Origin: Fasciola hepatica
Taxonomy: Eukaryota; Platyhelminthes; Trematoda; Plagiorchiida; Fasciolidae
DNA length: 64,000 bases
Assembly: GCA_948099385.1 (NCBI GenBank)
Contig: CANUEZ040000163.1
Span: 6,068,001-6,132,000, forward strand
Direction of reading: 5' to 3'
Made by a program: the position numbers and the translations under genes. The notes under the pieces were generated by a model, which was given only the letters and a program-made list of their open reading frames with translations, was not told the origin of the DNA and did not search any database. Each line of letters starts with the position of its first letter. Positions within the stretch are counted from its first letter, which is position 1. Of the stretch, positions 32,721 to 43,918 are shown one piece after another.

Positions 32721-35285
32721 TCCCAACCTACCCACACTCATGGAAGCGCAATTCTAGTTGATGTGGAGTTGCTATGTCTACGATCTATGCAACACGTCAT
32801 TCAAATTCTCTTGCAAAACTGGCTGATGTAAGTACAACCGCAGTTTGAGCCAAATATTTAGGTCGGCAGCCTAAATAAAACAGGGCTGTTGGAAAATCGA
32901 CAACAGGTGGTTTGTGTGCGTCAAGAAAATCTACCCTCTTAGGGCTGATCCCTGCGAGACACAACCGGAGACACCGGAGCAGTGTGATAGTAGCTGTATT
33001 ACTGTCATGAACAATGGTATGAACGGTTGACTCATGCCAGCAAAGACTGACCTATTGCTCCGTTGTCATCACGGATTTTGACGAAGGTCATCGTTACACA
33101 GTAATGTGGAGATGGATTTTCGTGGTAAAACAAGTGCCAGTACAGGGAATATTGACTCCATATTAACTCTTATTTTGAAAAATCAACCTAATATTCACAG
33201 GTTTACGGTTAAAATCTGTTTGGAGGCACGTTATCAGTGACAACCCGAATGTCGACTGACTGCGAGCATTTCCGATAACACTAAGTAGCTAAATGCCAGA
33301 CATTTCCATGTAACATATCAGATGATGTACCATTTTTGATGCACTGCAAACCAAATTCGTCTCTAAAACTCCAACATGAATGACCTCCCACTAAAGGAAT
33401 TTTTTCTAATTACTACTTGTCACCAACAAACCGTTAGACTTATCAACGATAACGCATTGTTCATTGAGAAAAGTGTGTTGGTTAGGTTGTGCGGTGGGCC
33501 TAGGCAGTGTGATTCCAATAGCCTTTGATTAGCTGCGGTCCGCTTTCGGGAATATTGTAAATTGTCGCAAAATAAAAACCAAAAATGAGAAGATGATTAA
33601 AAATTAGTAGATTGCTATCCTGGAAACTGGCACTCCAGACAGAGTGTCCCCGGTTGCATCCAAACTCAATGCGTCGCTGTCTGAGAGACACACTGCAAGC
33701 TTCATTACCATTCGATACGGCGGTACTATCCATGTTGTATTCTTCAGATCAGTTTGTCAGATTACAGAACGTGCGGCTTTGACGAGCTGAACAGTCCAGG
33801 TTCTTTGTGTTGTGGTACTCAAGGTAGATCCCTCTGTTCTGCTACGTCAAATATTCCGGTTTTCGTGAAGCATGAATTTCGCTACATTCTATGAAAACCA
33901 GGGTGCTCATCATGTTTGCTGTTGGGAGAACGCAGGAATTTCACAGACCCATAGTCCTTTGTCTTGTTAATCTCTCATGCATGCAACAGCACTGATACAC
34001 AGATAGAAAGCAAGAAACTAAAATTGCAAAGTTCCAAAACAAAGATTGAAGCGCACCAAGGGAATCGTTGTGACCTTTTGGGTATAAGTTATAATGTTGT
34101 GATTGGGAGAGATAGAAGTAGATACATAAGTAGACCCAGAACATTCAAGAAACAAAAATATCCCATCCATATTGAGGCAAACCTTGAAGTATTTGACGTA
34201 GTTGCCGCTACTACATCTCCAGAGGTGCGGCTTTAAGCGTTTGCCGCTCGACACACGTAAGAGTTGACCTTGATGTGGCCGTTTGGGCGAGGCTTGGTAA
34301 GCTTGTACATGTGACCACGAAGTGTGCTGGTGTGGGTGCGGGTAAACAGTAGGTCAAGTGACATCAACAAACCCTTTATTTGCTAGAAATTATTCTAGGT
34401 TATTCTTCTTTTCTTGAGTTTATTTTTATTCTATGACAATGGCACCCATTTTTCACGAAGGGAATCGCGACCAGTTTGAGGCTGCCAATTGGAAAACGTG
34501 ATCAGAGACAGTAGGACACGTTCAAACTTATAAGCTGCTTGATCCAAGAAAGTGCTGTCAGATCGTTTGTGAGACTCCCAAATAAAGTATACCGTGTTTT
34601 GGCCCCCGGGTGAGATTATTAGAAGTGGTCGGACGGCGGTTTTCTGTTTTCATTTTTGTCACAGACAGCTCCCACAGAATCAGTTCAGCATCGATTATTC
34701 CAGTGAACCTGGCGATGGTATTAGTTTCCATTAGCCATGACGATTGCTCAAGACATACTTCTGGGTAAATAAATGTCATCAGCCATTTTAAGCACTACCA
34801 AGTTTGGCCCCCAACTCGAGTCATATTTCGATAATCTCCGAAATTTGCACTCCCGGCCAAATGTAAGAGTAATCCTATTCACAGTGTCAACTCTCTGCTC
34901 ACCATTCAGGAATCTTTGTACGTCAATTTCCTTCGATGTTATTTCATTATTAAGTATCTGTCTTCAGAGTTTTAAACCTAACCTGAGTATGAGGCCGCAT
35001 GCTTCACACGCCTAAAAGACCCACTCATTTTGGTATTATGTATCATAACCTACGTTAGAAGAAGCAGTCTGACTGTCAAAAAACTTCGGCGTATCAGTTC
35101 GTCATCAGACCGAATTCAAGCTCTGATGAGCGTAATCCCGTTGGATTTGCTTTCCTCCCCCTCAATCCATAATCTTCCAATATTTGACTGGTTTTCTACT
35201 AGTGGACAGTAAAATCTGTCGATTATGGCTCCGATGTTTTCAGAAGTATCATCCCTTCTGCCTACCTAAAGTCTACTAACATCAG
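32721..35285. other. Unassigned AT-rich stretch
   Basis: Only short ORFs (up to 90 codons at 33964-34236), with no recognisable motif. A 73-codon minus-strand ORF at 34558-34779 is unrecognised. I see no tandem array here. Confidence 0.5.
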
Positions 35286-35292
35286 CCATACC

Positions 35293-35320
35293 GTATTGTA
35301 TTGTATTATATTGTATTGTG
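35293..35320 (-). repeat. LINE 3' simple-repeat tail
   Basis: On the minus strand this reads ACACAATACAATATAATACA and continues in the same ATACA units. It marks the likely 3' end of the LINE at 35290-38070. Confidence 0.65.
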
Positions 35321-35432
35321 TTAGAGACTCTAGCAAGTTAACAAAAACTCACATTTTAGCCGAACGAAGGAAAACTGATCATTTACACTTTGAAATACGC
35401 ATAAAAATAGGCACTTTAGAAATAAAACTGGT

Positions 35433-35960
35433 TCAGCCACCAAGGTTAGGACGGAGTTCTTCTGTGACTTTTATTTTGTCGACCAAAACACGTGCTAAGC
35501 AAGGCACTGTAGGGTTACAATAGACATTTATGCGGAATGGGATAAGTCTAAATTCGGAACTTGTGGAGGGATGAAAACGGCATGCAGATAAGTCACGGTA
35601 CAGGGGATGGGTGGAGTCAGCAAGAATCTTCTTGGCGAATTTTTCCCAAGCTATACGTGCAAATCGCAAACTTTGGAGATAAAACAGCCCTCGTTAGTCA
35701 AAGAGACACGACTGATAATGGCTAGGCTACACCGCAGAATGATAAAATCTTTCTTGAGTAGACCAGGACAGATTACGGAAATGCAGTAGAGTAAGACTGG
35801 TAGAACACATTGATGGAAGAAAGAAAGAATGACAGCTTGTGTGGCACCAAACTGCCTTAGCCTACGAATTTGAAAAGACAGTCTACGCAGTTTTTTAACA
35901 CAATCAAGAATGTGAGAAGACCACTGTTATTTGGTGCTGATTGTGACACCTAAGTATTTG
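35433..35960 (-). pseudogene. LINE ORF2 C-terminal region (third family)
   Basis: Minus-strand frames give SFFHQCVLPVLLYC, then RFARIAWEKFAKKILADSTH followed by PLYRDL. The latter is the terminal block seen in several CR1-group families (a basic stretch, then DxTHPL). The stop is at about 35433. Confidence 0.7.
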
Positions 35961-36005
35961 ACCGAATCAGCTCTGGAAATTGGGACACTGTTGACGACTA
36001 ATTGC

Positions 36006-37080
36006 CTACTGGGATTGAGAGGAACGAGAAGGGGAGAAAGTACACGGAGAACATTCGGAAATGTTGAGATGTAGTCCAAAATGGAACGAAAAATTCTGAA
36101 TACTGTACAAGTTCTCGGAAAAAGAGTTAAAGGTTTTGTCGGTTGGGGATAGGTTGGCAGAGCACGACGTTATCAGCGTAAGTAAACCGTTGCGCAGGTG
36201 GTGCAATAGTCGTGTCGCTAGTTTGCGTGGTGAAGAGAAAGGGGGAACAAACGGCACCCCGAAGAATATCGGAGTTGTTAACCAAAGGACTCGATAAACT
36301 TGTACCAACTCTAGTACGTTGAGTTCTGCTGGGGAATTAGTCTTTCATCCACGAGAGTAAAGGGGTGAGACGGCCAAAGGACTCTAACTTTTGATGAAGA
36401 AAAGAATGGGGAACCTAATCGAATGCTGAAGAATAGTCGAGGAAAATACATCGAACGGAGTTCATGGAATGATTTAAGTTGTTTGAAAATGAAGTGGAAA
36501 ACTGGAGCAACTGCATCCAGAGTGCCTCTGGTGGAATTGTTTTCAAACTGATGCGGGTCATTAGTAAAGGCAAAAGAGAAACGCAATCGACTTAGGATAG
36601 CACGCTCGGTCAACTTGAGCGCAGAACAAGTGATGGCGATGGGACGAAAGCGTTTTGACAAAATGTTGGACTTGGAGTGTTTGGGAATAGGCATTACTGT
36701 CACGGGTTTCCAGAAGACGAGAATGACACCAACATCAACAGTTTTATTGATGAAGGAATTCACGACTCCGGAGAGCTGACGTGCTCCAGATTTGAGAACT
36801 GTAGAGGAATAATCGTCTGGACCCACAACAGAAGCTGTTTTTGAGGTTTGAAGAAGCTTGTAGACTTCTTCTGAGGAAAATGACTCTATATCTAAGAGAA
36901 CAGAAGGGAAATAAGATGGCAGAGTATCCGATGAAGGATGAATAAACGCGGCATTCGGGCTGTCCTCATCTATGTCATAGTTTTTTGATCGGGCCCATTG
37001 TCCACACAGAAGCCGGATTCCTTGCCAGAGAAGTTTGCTATTGGTGGTTCAAAAGAACTGGTGAGCAAATATTCTGTTCA
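36006..37080 (-). pseudogene. LINE reverse transcriptase (third family)
   Basis: Open pieces at 36311-36826 and 36006-36308. It shows GPDDYSSTVLKSG, VTVMPIPKHSKS, RFRPIAITCSALKLTERAIL, a DPHQFENNSTRG block and then FTYADNVVL at about 36163-36180, which replaces the catalytic Asp-Asp with Asp-Asn. Motif A is blurred near 36440. It would have been the polymerase for target-primed insertion. Confidence 0.78.
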
Positions 37081-37439
37081 GCTGTCGAATCTCTTGTTTG
37101 GTGAGGATGGAGTGCCATTTCATCGAAGCCTGGTCGTATAGTTCATAGACATTTTTTTGCTTTCTCAGGGATTTCAGCAATGGAGAAGCTATTCAGAAGC
37201 TATGCAATCTCCGTTGGACAGCACAGATCAAATGTCTTAATCAGTATCTCCTTAAATAGGTCAAGCGGGGGAAAAAAGAGCAATCGAAGGAAGTCCACGG
37301 AGTAATAATGGAAAAGGATCTCTGAAGAAGAGTGGTGGTGGTGGATGATAGAGTTCTAGAGGTTATCTTTAGTTGTTTTGTCCTGAAGAGGAAACAGTGC
37401 GTTGAACGTGAATAAACTTTGGATCTGTTGATAACGAGA

Positions 37440-38065
37440 GCGTGATCACTCGTTGAAACAGGAGCTTTCAGTTGTAAGTGAAAAAGATCGGGATGGTTTG
37501 TGATAACTCAGTCTCAAACAACGTCCCCTCTAGTTGGAATAAGACAGAGTTCACTTAAACCAAGTGCAAGTAAGGGATACTTAGGTGCATGATTAAAATC
37601 ACCAACAACAAAGCTTAAACCGTCAGACAGTATTGGAACCAGGACGAGTACGAAAGCGTCAAAGAACAGGTCGATGTCCCTCTGGGAGCAGAAAGGAGAT
37701 ATATACAAGTTACTGACCATAGTGCCCCGGAAAAGCGATAATTTACGGTGACATTTAACAACCATGCAGTCAACGCCATTATAGGAGAAAGTGAAAACAA
37801 CTTCAGACATGCCAGACCACTCGGAACTGATGTGACTAATCATACCTCCACCTGCCTTCTTTTTGCACTGTTTTCTGTTTTGACGAAAACAATAAAAGAT
37901 TTCAAGGAGAACGAAGTCGTCGTCAATACTTTCACTTAACCAAGGCTCTTGGATACAGATCATATGGGTCTTTGTGTTATTCCGAGAGTTCGGGACGTTG
38001 GTTAGGAAAGACATCTTCCCATAGAGGGACCGGATGTTAGTATTGATCAGTACGGGAACTGTCAT
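37440..38065 (-). pseudogene. LINE AP-type endonuclease (third family)
   Basis: 183 open codons from 38065: VPVLINTNIRSLYGK (Asn), CIQEPWLSE (Glu), NLYISPFCS and FVVGDFNHAP (Asp/Asn). After a frame change near 37510 comes TSDHALV at 37442-37456 (Asp-His). All catalytic residues of the endonuclease are therefore still visible. Role: nicking the target site for reverse transcription. The open stretch breaks before its last motif, so it is not intact. Confidence 0.8.
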
Positions 38066-38070
38066 CTTCT

Positions 38071-38789
38071 TTGGCGTTGTGCGACTAAGAGCAGTCTATC
38101 ACTCGGCTCGTTTGTTTTTCCTAGTCCAACCTGATCTTTGCCAGCTTTCATAAAAACGACTAGTGGGTAGTGAAGCAGAAGATATTGTGTCTCTAATCCG
38201 AGTGATTGATTCTTTAGGGCAGAGAATTCTGAGAGTCAGGAGTTGATGTTGAGAATAATTCCAAAACGACATTGATCAGGTTCATTACAAAATGTACCGC
38301 AGTCAATCACGGGGCGCGTGCGGGAGCCATCTTTCAGGGATTTATTCACGCGAAACAACCATCGGATTGCAGCAGTTAACTGTCGCACCCCGAACGGTTA
38401 GCTTTTATCCGATCATGGGTGAACAAACTGGGTCTTATAAAGCTTTTGAGATATGTTTGAAGTTTATGTATGGAATTTGGTTGGCGGGGGGTGCGGTTTG
38501 TTTATTAATAGAATTTCCTGCACTAATGTGTGACTATTCATCCAAAAACAAATCACAGTTAGGTGTTTAAATAGTTCGACCCAGAAGACAGAGCTACAGG
38601 TTAGATTTTCAAGATCATATTCTTACGATGATAACTAATGCAACTTTGGCTTTCTTTTCACAAGATTCTGCCCGAATAAGCTTGACATTATCCACTGAAC
38701 CAAATTAGGTCCACTTCTTGCCCACGCATTCCTCGCAAGTTCAGAAAGAACCAAGCGGAAGTCTACAACTGACAGCTTTGAACGTCACT
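38071..38789. other. Unassigned stretch
   Basis: No recognised gene. A 92-codon + strand ORF at 38292-38570 has a hydrophobic centre but no known motif. Decayed upstream parts of the Penelope-like RT may lie after about 38700. Confidence 0.4.
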
Positions 38790-38999
38790 ATCGTTATGCG
38801 GATTTAATACTTAGGGTGAATGACGTTAATTGTGACCTTGATTTTGTGCAAACTTTATTTTACGGGGCACACGAAGCAATACTCTTTACAACAGAACGCG
38901 AAGTAAACGGTCAATTGCCCTTCCTCGATGTGACTGTCACGAGAATGGAGGATGGTCGGATTCAGCGAAAGGTGCATCGAAAACAAACATGGAGCGGGG
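38790..38999 (+). mobile_element. Penelope-like element RT fragment
   Basis: One + strand frame reads RYADLILR (degenerate form of the Penelope RYVDD active-site block), then TLFYGAHEAILFTTEREVNG, QLPFLDVTVTRMEDG and VHRKQTWSG. The order Arg-Tyr-x-Asp, an (I/L)xFTxExE block, LPFLDVxVxR and a basic YRK-xTW block is diagnostic of Penelope-like RTs. It is only about 70 residues long, with one catalytic Asp lost. No GIY-YIG endonuclease is seen. The frame stops being Penelope-like about 22 bases before a tRNA-like SINE head. Confidence 0.7.
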
Positions 39000-39020
39000 C
39001 AAACAGTACAACACCGACTT

Positions 39021-39250
39021 GCCTCGTAGCTCAGATGGTAAATACACACGCAGTGCAGCAACGTAGATGGCGTCCGTGGGTTCGAATCGTGCTATATCCA
39101 AAGACTGTTTGCATTAAGACCAATTAAAAATATGCCGAATCCGCCAAAACACGTTTCGTAGCCATACACGCCCGTGTATTCGGATGTTAGACACTGGATA
39201 GTTCACAGGGTATCCTGCTATGGTCAGTAATACTGTAAGTTATTGTGCTA
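39021..39250 (+). repeat. tRNA-derived SINE
   Basis: An A-box-like TAGCTCAGATGG at 39027-39038 and a B box GGTTCGAATCG at 39079-39089 give an internal pol III promoter of tRNA type. The body beyond (to about 39250) is not coding. The acceptor ends do not pair, so this is a SINE head and not a working tRNA gene. It seems to have inserted into or beside the Penelope-like fragment. Confidence 0.6.
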
Positions 39251-39414
39251 CGGCGGATTTCATGTACTAGTGTAATTTTGGAGGGTCAACATCAAAATTC
39301 GATCGTGAAATGATTAAAGCCTTCCATGTGGCCATGCGTGTATTCTAATCTCACCAAAGCTTTTAGGATCTGAATGAATTATGCATCACTGAAACGCGTT
39401 TGAACTGATTTGAT

Positions 39415-39830
39415 GCAGACTGCGTGAGGTTATTTGCTGACCCACCGATAGACGACCCAGTTTCGTTAGTAGACAGCACGTCATTTTCCTCCCGTAATCC
39501 ATGGCAAATATCAGGTCCGAAAAGTAGGTGAATGGCTCAGTCAGTTCGTGACAAAACAGAATGAAATCTCTCAATCGGTCGCAAACAGTAGCTGTCACTA
39601 AAGCGAGCGGAACCAACCAGTCAGCGGCCAACAACTGTTTCAACCGACCGCAACGAAATCAGCCAATGGGGGAGGCAAACGAGAGAGCCAGTCAGAAGAC
39701 CTAGTCACGAGAAAAGCTCTGGACCAATGCGCTTTGCACCATGGTTTTGAATGCAGCACCTATTATCCTATATAAACTTCTTTTTGTGTAATGCACGAGG
39801 CATTTCGAAAGTATAAGAGTCATCTTCTTA
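39415..39830 (+). repeat. Dispersed promoter-like repeat, copy 1
   Basis: Aligns with 56465-56815 through many shared blocks: GACAGCACG, ATGGCAAA, AACGAAATCAGCCAAT, GAGCCAGTCAGA(A/G)GAC and TTTTTGTGT(A/C)AATG. It contains a CCAAT box (about 39661) and a TATA-like CTATATAAAC (about 39771), spaced like a pol II promoter. It could be an old LTR or the 5' region of another element. No ORF follows that I can identify. Confidence 0.55.
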
Positions 39831-39977
39831 GAGCTACAAGGACGGAAAACAACAAACTGTCTTATGTTGCCAAGGAATATAAGCTCAAGACGTAGAGCTG
39901 GCCGCCCCACAGCTGAGCCACTGAAGTCATACCGGAAGCACTTCGAAGGCAGGCAAATTTCATGCTCGTTGGAGATA

Positions 39978-40195
39978 ACCATGTGTGGTTGAGTGATTCA
40001 CATCTCTCATCTCGAAGGTTGGAATCCCACCAACACTAGGCACATTGATGGTAGGCAGAATTCCATTGTCATCTGGATCGATCCCAAGCCTGGCATAGTA
40101 AGACCTTATGTGGTTCTCTGTCACTCCATATCTTCTGGTTATGGTTGTCGGTTTTCCCTGGTAGCACCTTGAGTCTTCAGGTCTGTGGGATGTAC
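39978..40195 (+). repeat. SINE-like repeat, family 1, copy 1
   Basis: A tRNA-like head (TGGTTGAGTGATTC, then AGGTTGGAATCC at 40017-40028) is followed by a body with GGTAGGCAGAA, GACCTTATGTGGTTCTC and TTTTCCCTGGTAGCACC. The body is found again in inverted form near 43740-43850 and in direct form at 50460-50545. Confidence 0.6.
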
Positions 40196-40956
40196 ACTCC
40201 TTCGTCCATACTTATAGACAAACATAAATTTTTAAAATGGTCTAGTTACCATTATGGAGGCGGGGATAAAACTCCGGACATCAGAATCTATAGACCGAGG
40301 CGGAATTTGCTAAGAACTGGTCATCTGTTACTCGGCTAAACTAGATTGTTTATTGCTAGCTTCTAATGCCAACTAAAACTGGAAAATGCACAAGCACACT
40401 TGCACTGTCCTCACTGATGAGCTCAGAGATGTTGTGGTAGTCAGTGGGCTCCATTTTGTTTAAAAAGCACCACGAAAAAAGCTGACTAAAAGATGACGGG
40501 TAAGTAACACTATACGTTTTACCAACTGATCCGACTTATTTGAAAAAGTCTGTAATGGAGAAAACATCAGTCTGAGTAGACATTGTATGTCAATGCTTCA
40601 TTTGCGTGTGAGGCTATTTTTCGTCATTCGAAATTGTCAGGCTCTTTTCCTGTGAGATTTAGCAACTGGCTTTTTTGATCATGAATATATTTTTCCCGAC
40701 TGACTGTGGGTACTTACAAGCTTGACCTAGTTAAATGAAAGTTTTCTTGCCTGGAAAACATTTTGTATTTGAAATCAGGTTCTGCATTTATTCCCATTGA
40801 TTCAAATCTTTGTAACTGAATACTAATGAAAAAAATCCTCATTGTGAAATCGTCTCATAATAAGGGATATGTGCAAACCTACATAGCATTCGTAAGTTTG
40901 AAAGATAGATTGGAAAAGATGACCGAAATTAAAAACAGAACTTTGAACCTTTAGTC

Positions 40957-41418
40957 AGTCAACCAAACAACTATTCATTCAATCAGTCAATCAGTCAATC
41001 AGTCAATCAATCAACGAACAAACCAATCAACAAACCAATCAGTCAATCAGCCAATAAGTCAGGATATCCGTCAAACCATCTGAAAAATAATTTATTTGGT
41101 GGTTTATAGCCCTGAAAAAATAATTGCCTAAATATTACTGCATTATTACTTTTGTCCATTTAATGAATCAAGTTATCCGGAAATATACAAGGGGAAGCCG
41201 TCAAAAGCGATATTATAAAATAGAAAATTATCAACCAATGAATCAACCGACCCACCCATCAATCAATCACCCAATGAATATATCAATCAAACAACGAGTC
41301 AATCGGTCGAACAATCAGTCAGCCAAGCTACTAGTGAATTCTTCAATGAGTCAATCAGTCAATCAATCGAATAATTTTTCTATCTATCTATTTATCTACC
41401 TATCTGTCTATCTTTCTA
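40957..41418. repeat. Degenerate tetranucleotide array (AATC/AGTC/CAAT), ending in (TATC)n
   Basis: Two blocks of mixed CAAT, CAGT and CAAC units (40957-41065 and 41230-41380) are separated by about 165 bases of unique AT-rich sequence. The second runs into TATC/TATT units (41385-41418). A + strand ORF over 41124-41423 is only the translation of the repeat. Confidence 0.85.
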
Positions 41419-43735
41419 CTTAACCAAAGCCGTCCAGATTTCCGTATTTATTTTGTGGCTTGTCATCTTCGATTCTGGTTTACAGTATTCGCAAGAAGCA
41501 AGCTGGAAAGGACCATGCCCACTTTCATCCTATCACTCTGCTCTGTTCACTTTTAACTCAGTCGGGTGTAGTTTAATGGTTATTTCCGGTTGCAAACCAC
41601 CATACTGCAACTTGATTCTTTAAATTTATGAATTCATGAGTTTTCACACCCTAATTTCTTCTTCTGTTCCATTTTGTCTTTGATCACCTGCTCCCCAAGA
41701 TTTGTGTTGACTGAGTGGGCGTGAAACTTGCGGAAATACGATGCAGTAAATTGATTGTAACTTCATTTTTTCATCACTAGAAAAACAAGCTGAGATTGAG
41801 TGGTAGCTGTTTGACTTGCCAGCATTTGAAACTGATCGAATCAGGAGGCGATAGTGTTTTTTCCTCATCCATAAACTACTCAAAACCATTATTTGATTTT
41901 TTGATAAAAAGAAAATTGTACCCCAACAGTCACTCCCGGGATCCTGTTCTTGATTGTCTCCTCCTCCAGTACACAGCCAACAGCCCATCATGCAGCATAC
42001 ACATGTGCCTGGCTGCTAGGTGCAGTGGAAGTCAAAATGTGGACAAAATGTCTGCTCGTTTCGCGTACTGAAAACACTGGTAGTGAAAATCTATCAAGCA
42101 ATACATGAGCATAAGCTGATGCAGTGTGCCACGTTTTTCTTGAGACGCAACAGTTAGCCACTGACAGTAATCGGCGTCTTCGTGATAGTTATGCTTATGT
42201 GAACTAAGTGTGGTGATTAGACTTTACCCATACTTAACGGACAATATTATTCAAACCGTTTCTAATACTATGGTCAAGATAAAGCTGTGGCAGGGCATAG
42301 AAAATGAGTGTACTTCAGTTTCTCAGTAGATACTATCCGTTATCCAGACCAGTTTACAGTTTCACAAGAAGTCAAATGACGAAATGAAATCCAGTCAAAG
42401 TTTTAATTGTGATATTGCACGTGAACACCACAAATCAGACAATGAAAAATGCAAATCTGAATTTTCTACCTCCTTCAGGGAGTTGATCGGCCACTTACTG
42501 TCCAAGAGATGGTAAAAAAGTAAACGGTAACCTGGGCTCAAATACTAGGAGATTACAGTTCCGGTTGTTTACTAAAGCAAAATGTGGAACTGAGGGACTA
42601 GCATGAAGGCAAAGCAATGATACAGTGCAAAGCCATCGTCAAAGGGGTTTGTTCAATCGGGCGCCCAAGGTAGACAGTTAGGTCAATGGAGAACGATCGC
42701 CGGACACTAAAGTATGAATGCGCGTGGCAAAAGTCACTAGTCATGTGGTGCAAAGTGTGTGTGACAAAATGGGCATGAAAGTTTATTTTAGTTTAATTAG
42801 TTCACTTGCAAGTGTCATGGGGGGAGGTGAACCAGTAACCAGAGCGTAAGTGGAAACTAAGCGTGCTCGAGATGCAAGCGGGGCAGATTAAACAGTTACG
42901 TCATGATGTAAAAGACTGTGATTGAAGGTGGTGTTTGAGTAGACTAAGAAGATTCAACAGTTATATCAAGATGCAATGGACGTTGGTTAAATGTTGACAG
43001 AACGCTAACCCGCGATCACCATTAGTTCTCCCGCCGACGGTGAGACCAGTCCAGCATGTCTTTTGCAGCTGGTTTCTAGAACTGTTGATTAGTTTACTTG
43101 ATCTATTTTCATGCTGGTATCCATCCATCACCTCATCAACAAGGTCGTAATCCCAGACCTTTCTTGATGTATCAACTGGGCCATGCAGAAACTGATTTGT
43201 GAATTTCTTAAAATCGGTATCCATCCATAAGAAGTATCTTCGTGGATATATCTCAGCGAAGCCTTTTGACGAGTTCATTTGTTAGTCGGCAAAAATATCC
43301 AAGTGAGTTTGTCAATCGATTTTGTGATCGATAACATTGAATTGGGAGACTATCCGGTCTTTGAGGAAAGTTAGTGTGGGATTTCTAAAGGTGGCAAAGT
43401 CGGAACGGATCTACTTGGTCATGTGAGCTGAAAAGTCAGCAAACATTTAGATTTGCAGTTTTTTCAGGGACTACAGCTTACAATGACTTTTTTTGGTCAA
43501 AGTCGTTCTCCGGAAGATACTTTTGTTTGACTACAAATGACTGATGACACCAGTCTAAAATGGATTCAATCGGTCCAAATGCACTAAAAGTGTTGAAATG
43601 TGACTGCTACTGACGAGTAGATGATCCAGTTGATCATAATTTACCCACAACACTGTAGTATTTATCTTTAATGGCATGCCCGCGCATGATTGCAAAGGGG
43701 AGGAAAACATTTCGTCGCCCTAGAGTCCCACTACA
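41419..43735. other. Unassigned AT-rich stretch
   Basis: No recognised gene. The longest candidate is a 105-codon minus-strand ORF (42961-43278) with no motif I know. A pol III A-box-like GTAGTTTAATGGTTA lies at 41569-41583 with no convincing B box. Confidence 0.45.
42961..43278 (-). other. Unrecognised 105-codon ORF, uncertain
   Basis: Starts with an ATG on the minus strand and contains an acidic stretch (VWDYDLVDEVMDGY) and a Cys near the end. I recognise no family. It has no neighbours to support it and could be chance or an exon. Confidence 0.12.
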
Positions 43736-43739
43736 CTAA

Positions 43740-43918
43740 TACGAATAACAGCTGGACTGACCTTGAAACTTGGAGTAGAGAACCATGGTGTCCCAAGGGA
43801 TCAGGTGTGCCAATAACTGATTTCTGCCTACCACTGAAGTGAGCGTCTGTGTTGGGATTCGAACTTCTGACTTCCAAGGTGGTAGGCAAGGCTCCCAAGA
43901 CTACTAAACCATCAATGG
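43740..43918 (-). repeat. SINE-like repeat, family 1, copy 2
   Basis: On the minus strand: TGGTTTAGTAGTCTTGGGAG, about 30 bases, AAGTTCGAATCCC (B box, 43853-43865), then a body with GGTAGGCAGAA and TGGTTCTCTACTCC. This matches the + strand copy at 39978-40195. Confidence 0.6.

Larger units (their letters stand above)
35290..38070 (-). mobile_element. CR1/Jockey-like LINE (third family), 5'-truncated or decayed
   Basis: On the minus strand an endonuclease (37440-38065), RT (36000-37080) and C-terminal region (35433-35960) follow in order. It ends at 35293-35320 with a tail of ATACA/ACAAT units. Total length is about 2.8 kb, so ORF1 is missing and the RT is shortened or has small deletions. 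The catalytic motif is damaged (FTYADN instead of an Asp-Asp). It differs in sequence from the LINEs at 4902-20036 and 26620-28130. A C-terminal fragment of a similar type lies at 50745-51260. Confidence 0.8.

Noticed and set aside
39021..39093. Candidate tRNA gene
   Set aside because: A and B boxes are present, but the 5' and 3' ends do not form an acceptor stem and the spacing is long. It fits a SINE head better.
40957..41418. CRISPR-like or protein-repeat array
   Set aside because: It is a degenerate four-base microsatellite without regular spacers, in a eukaryotic repeat setting.
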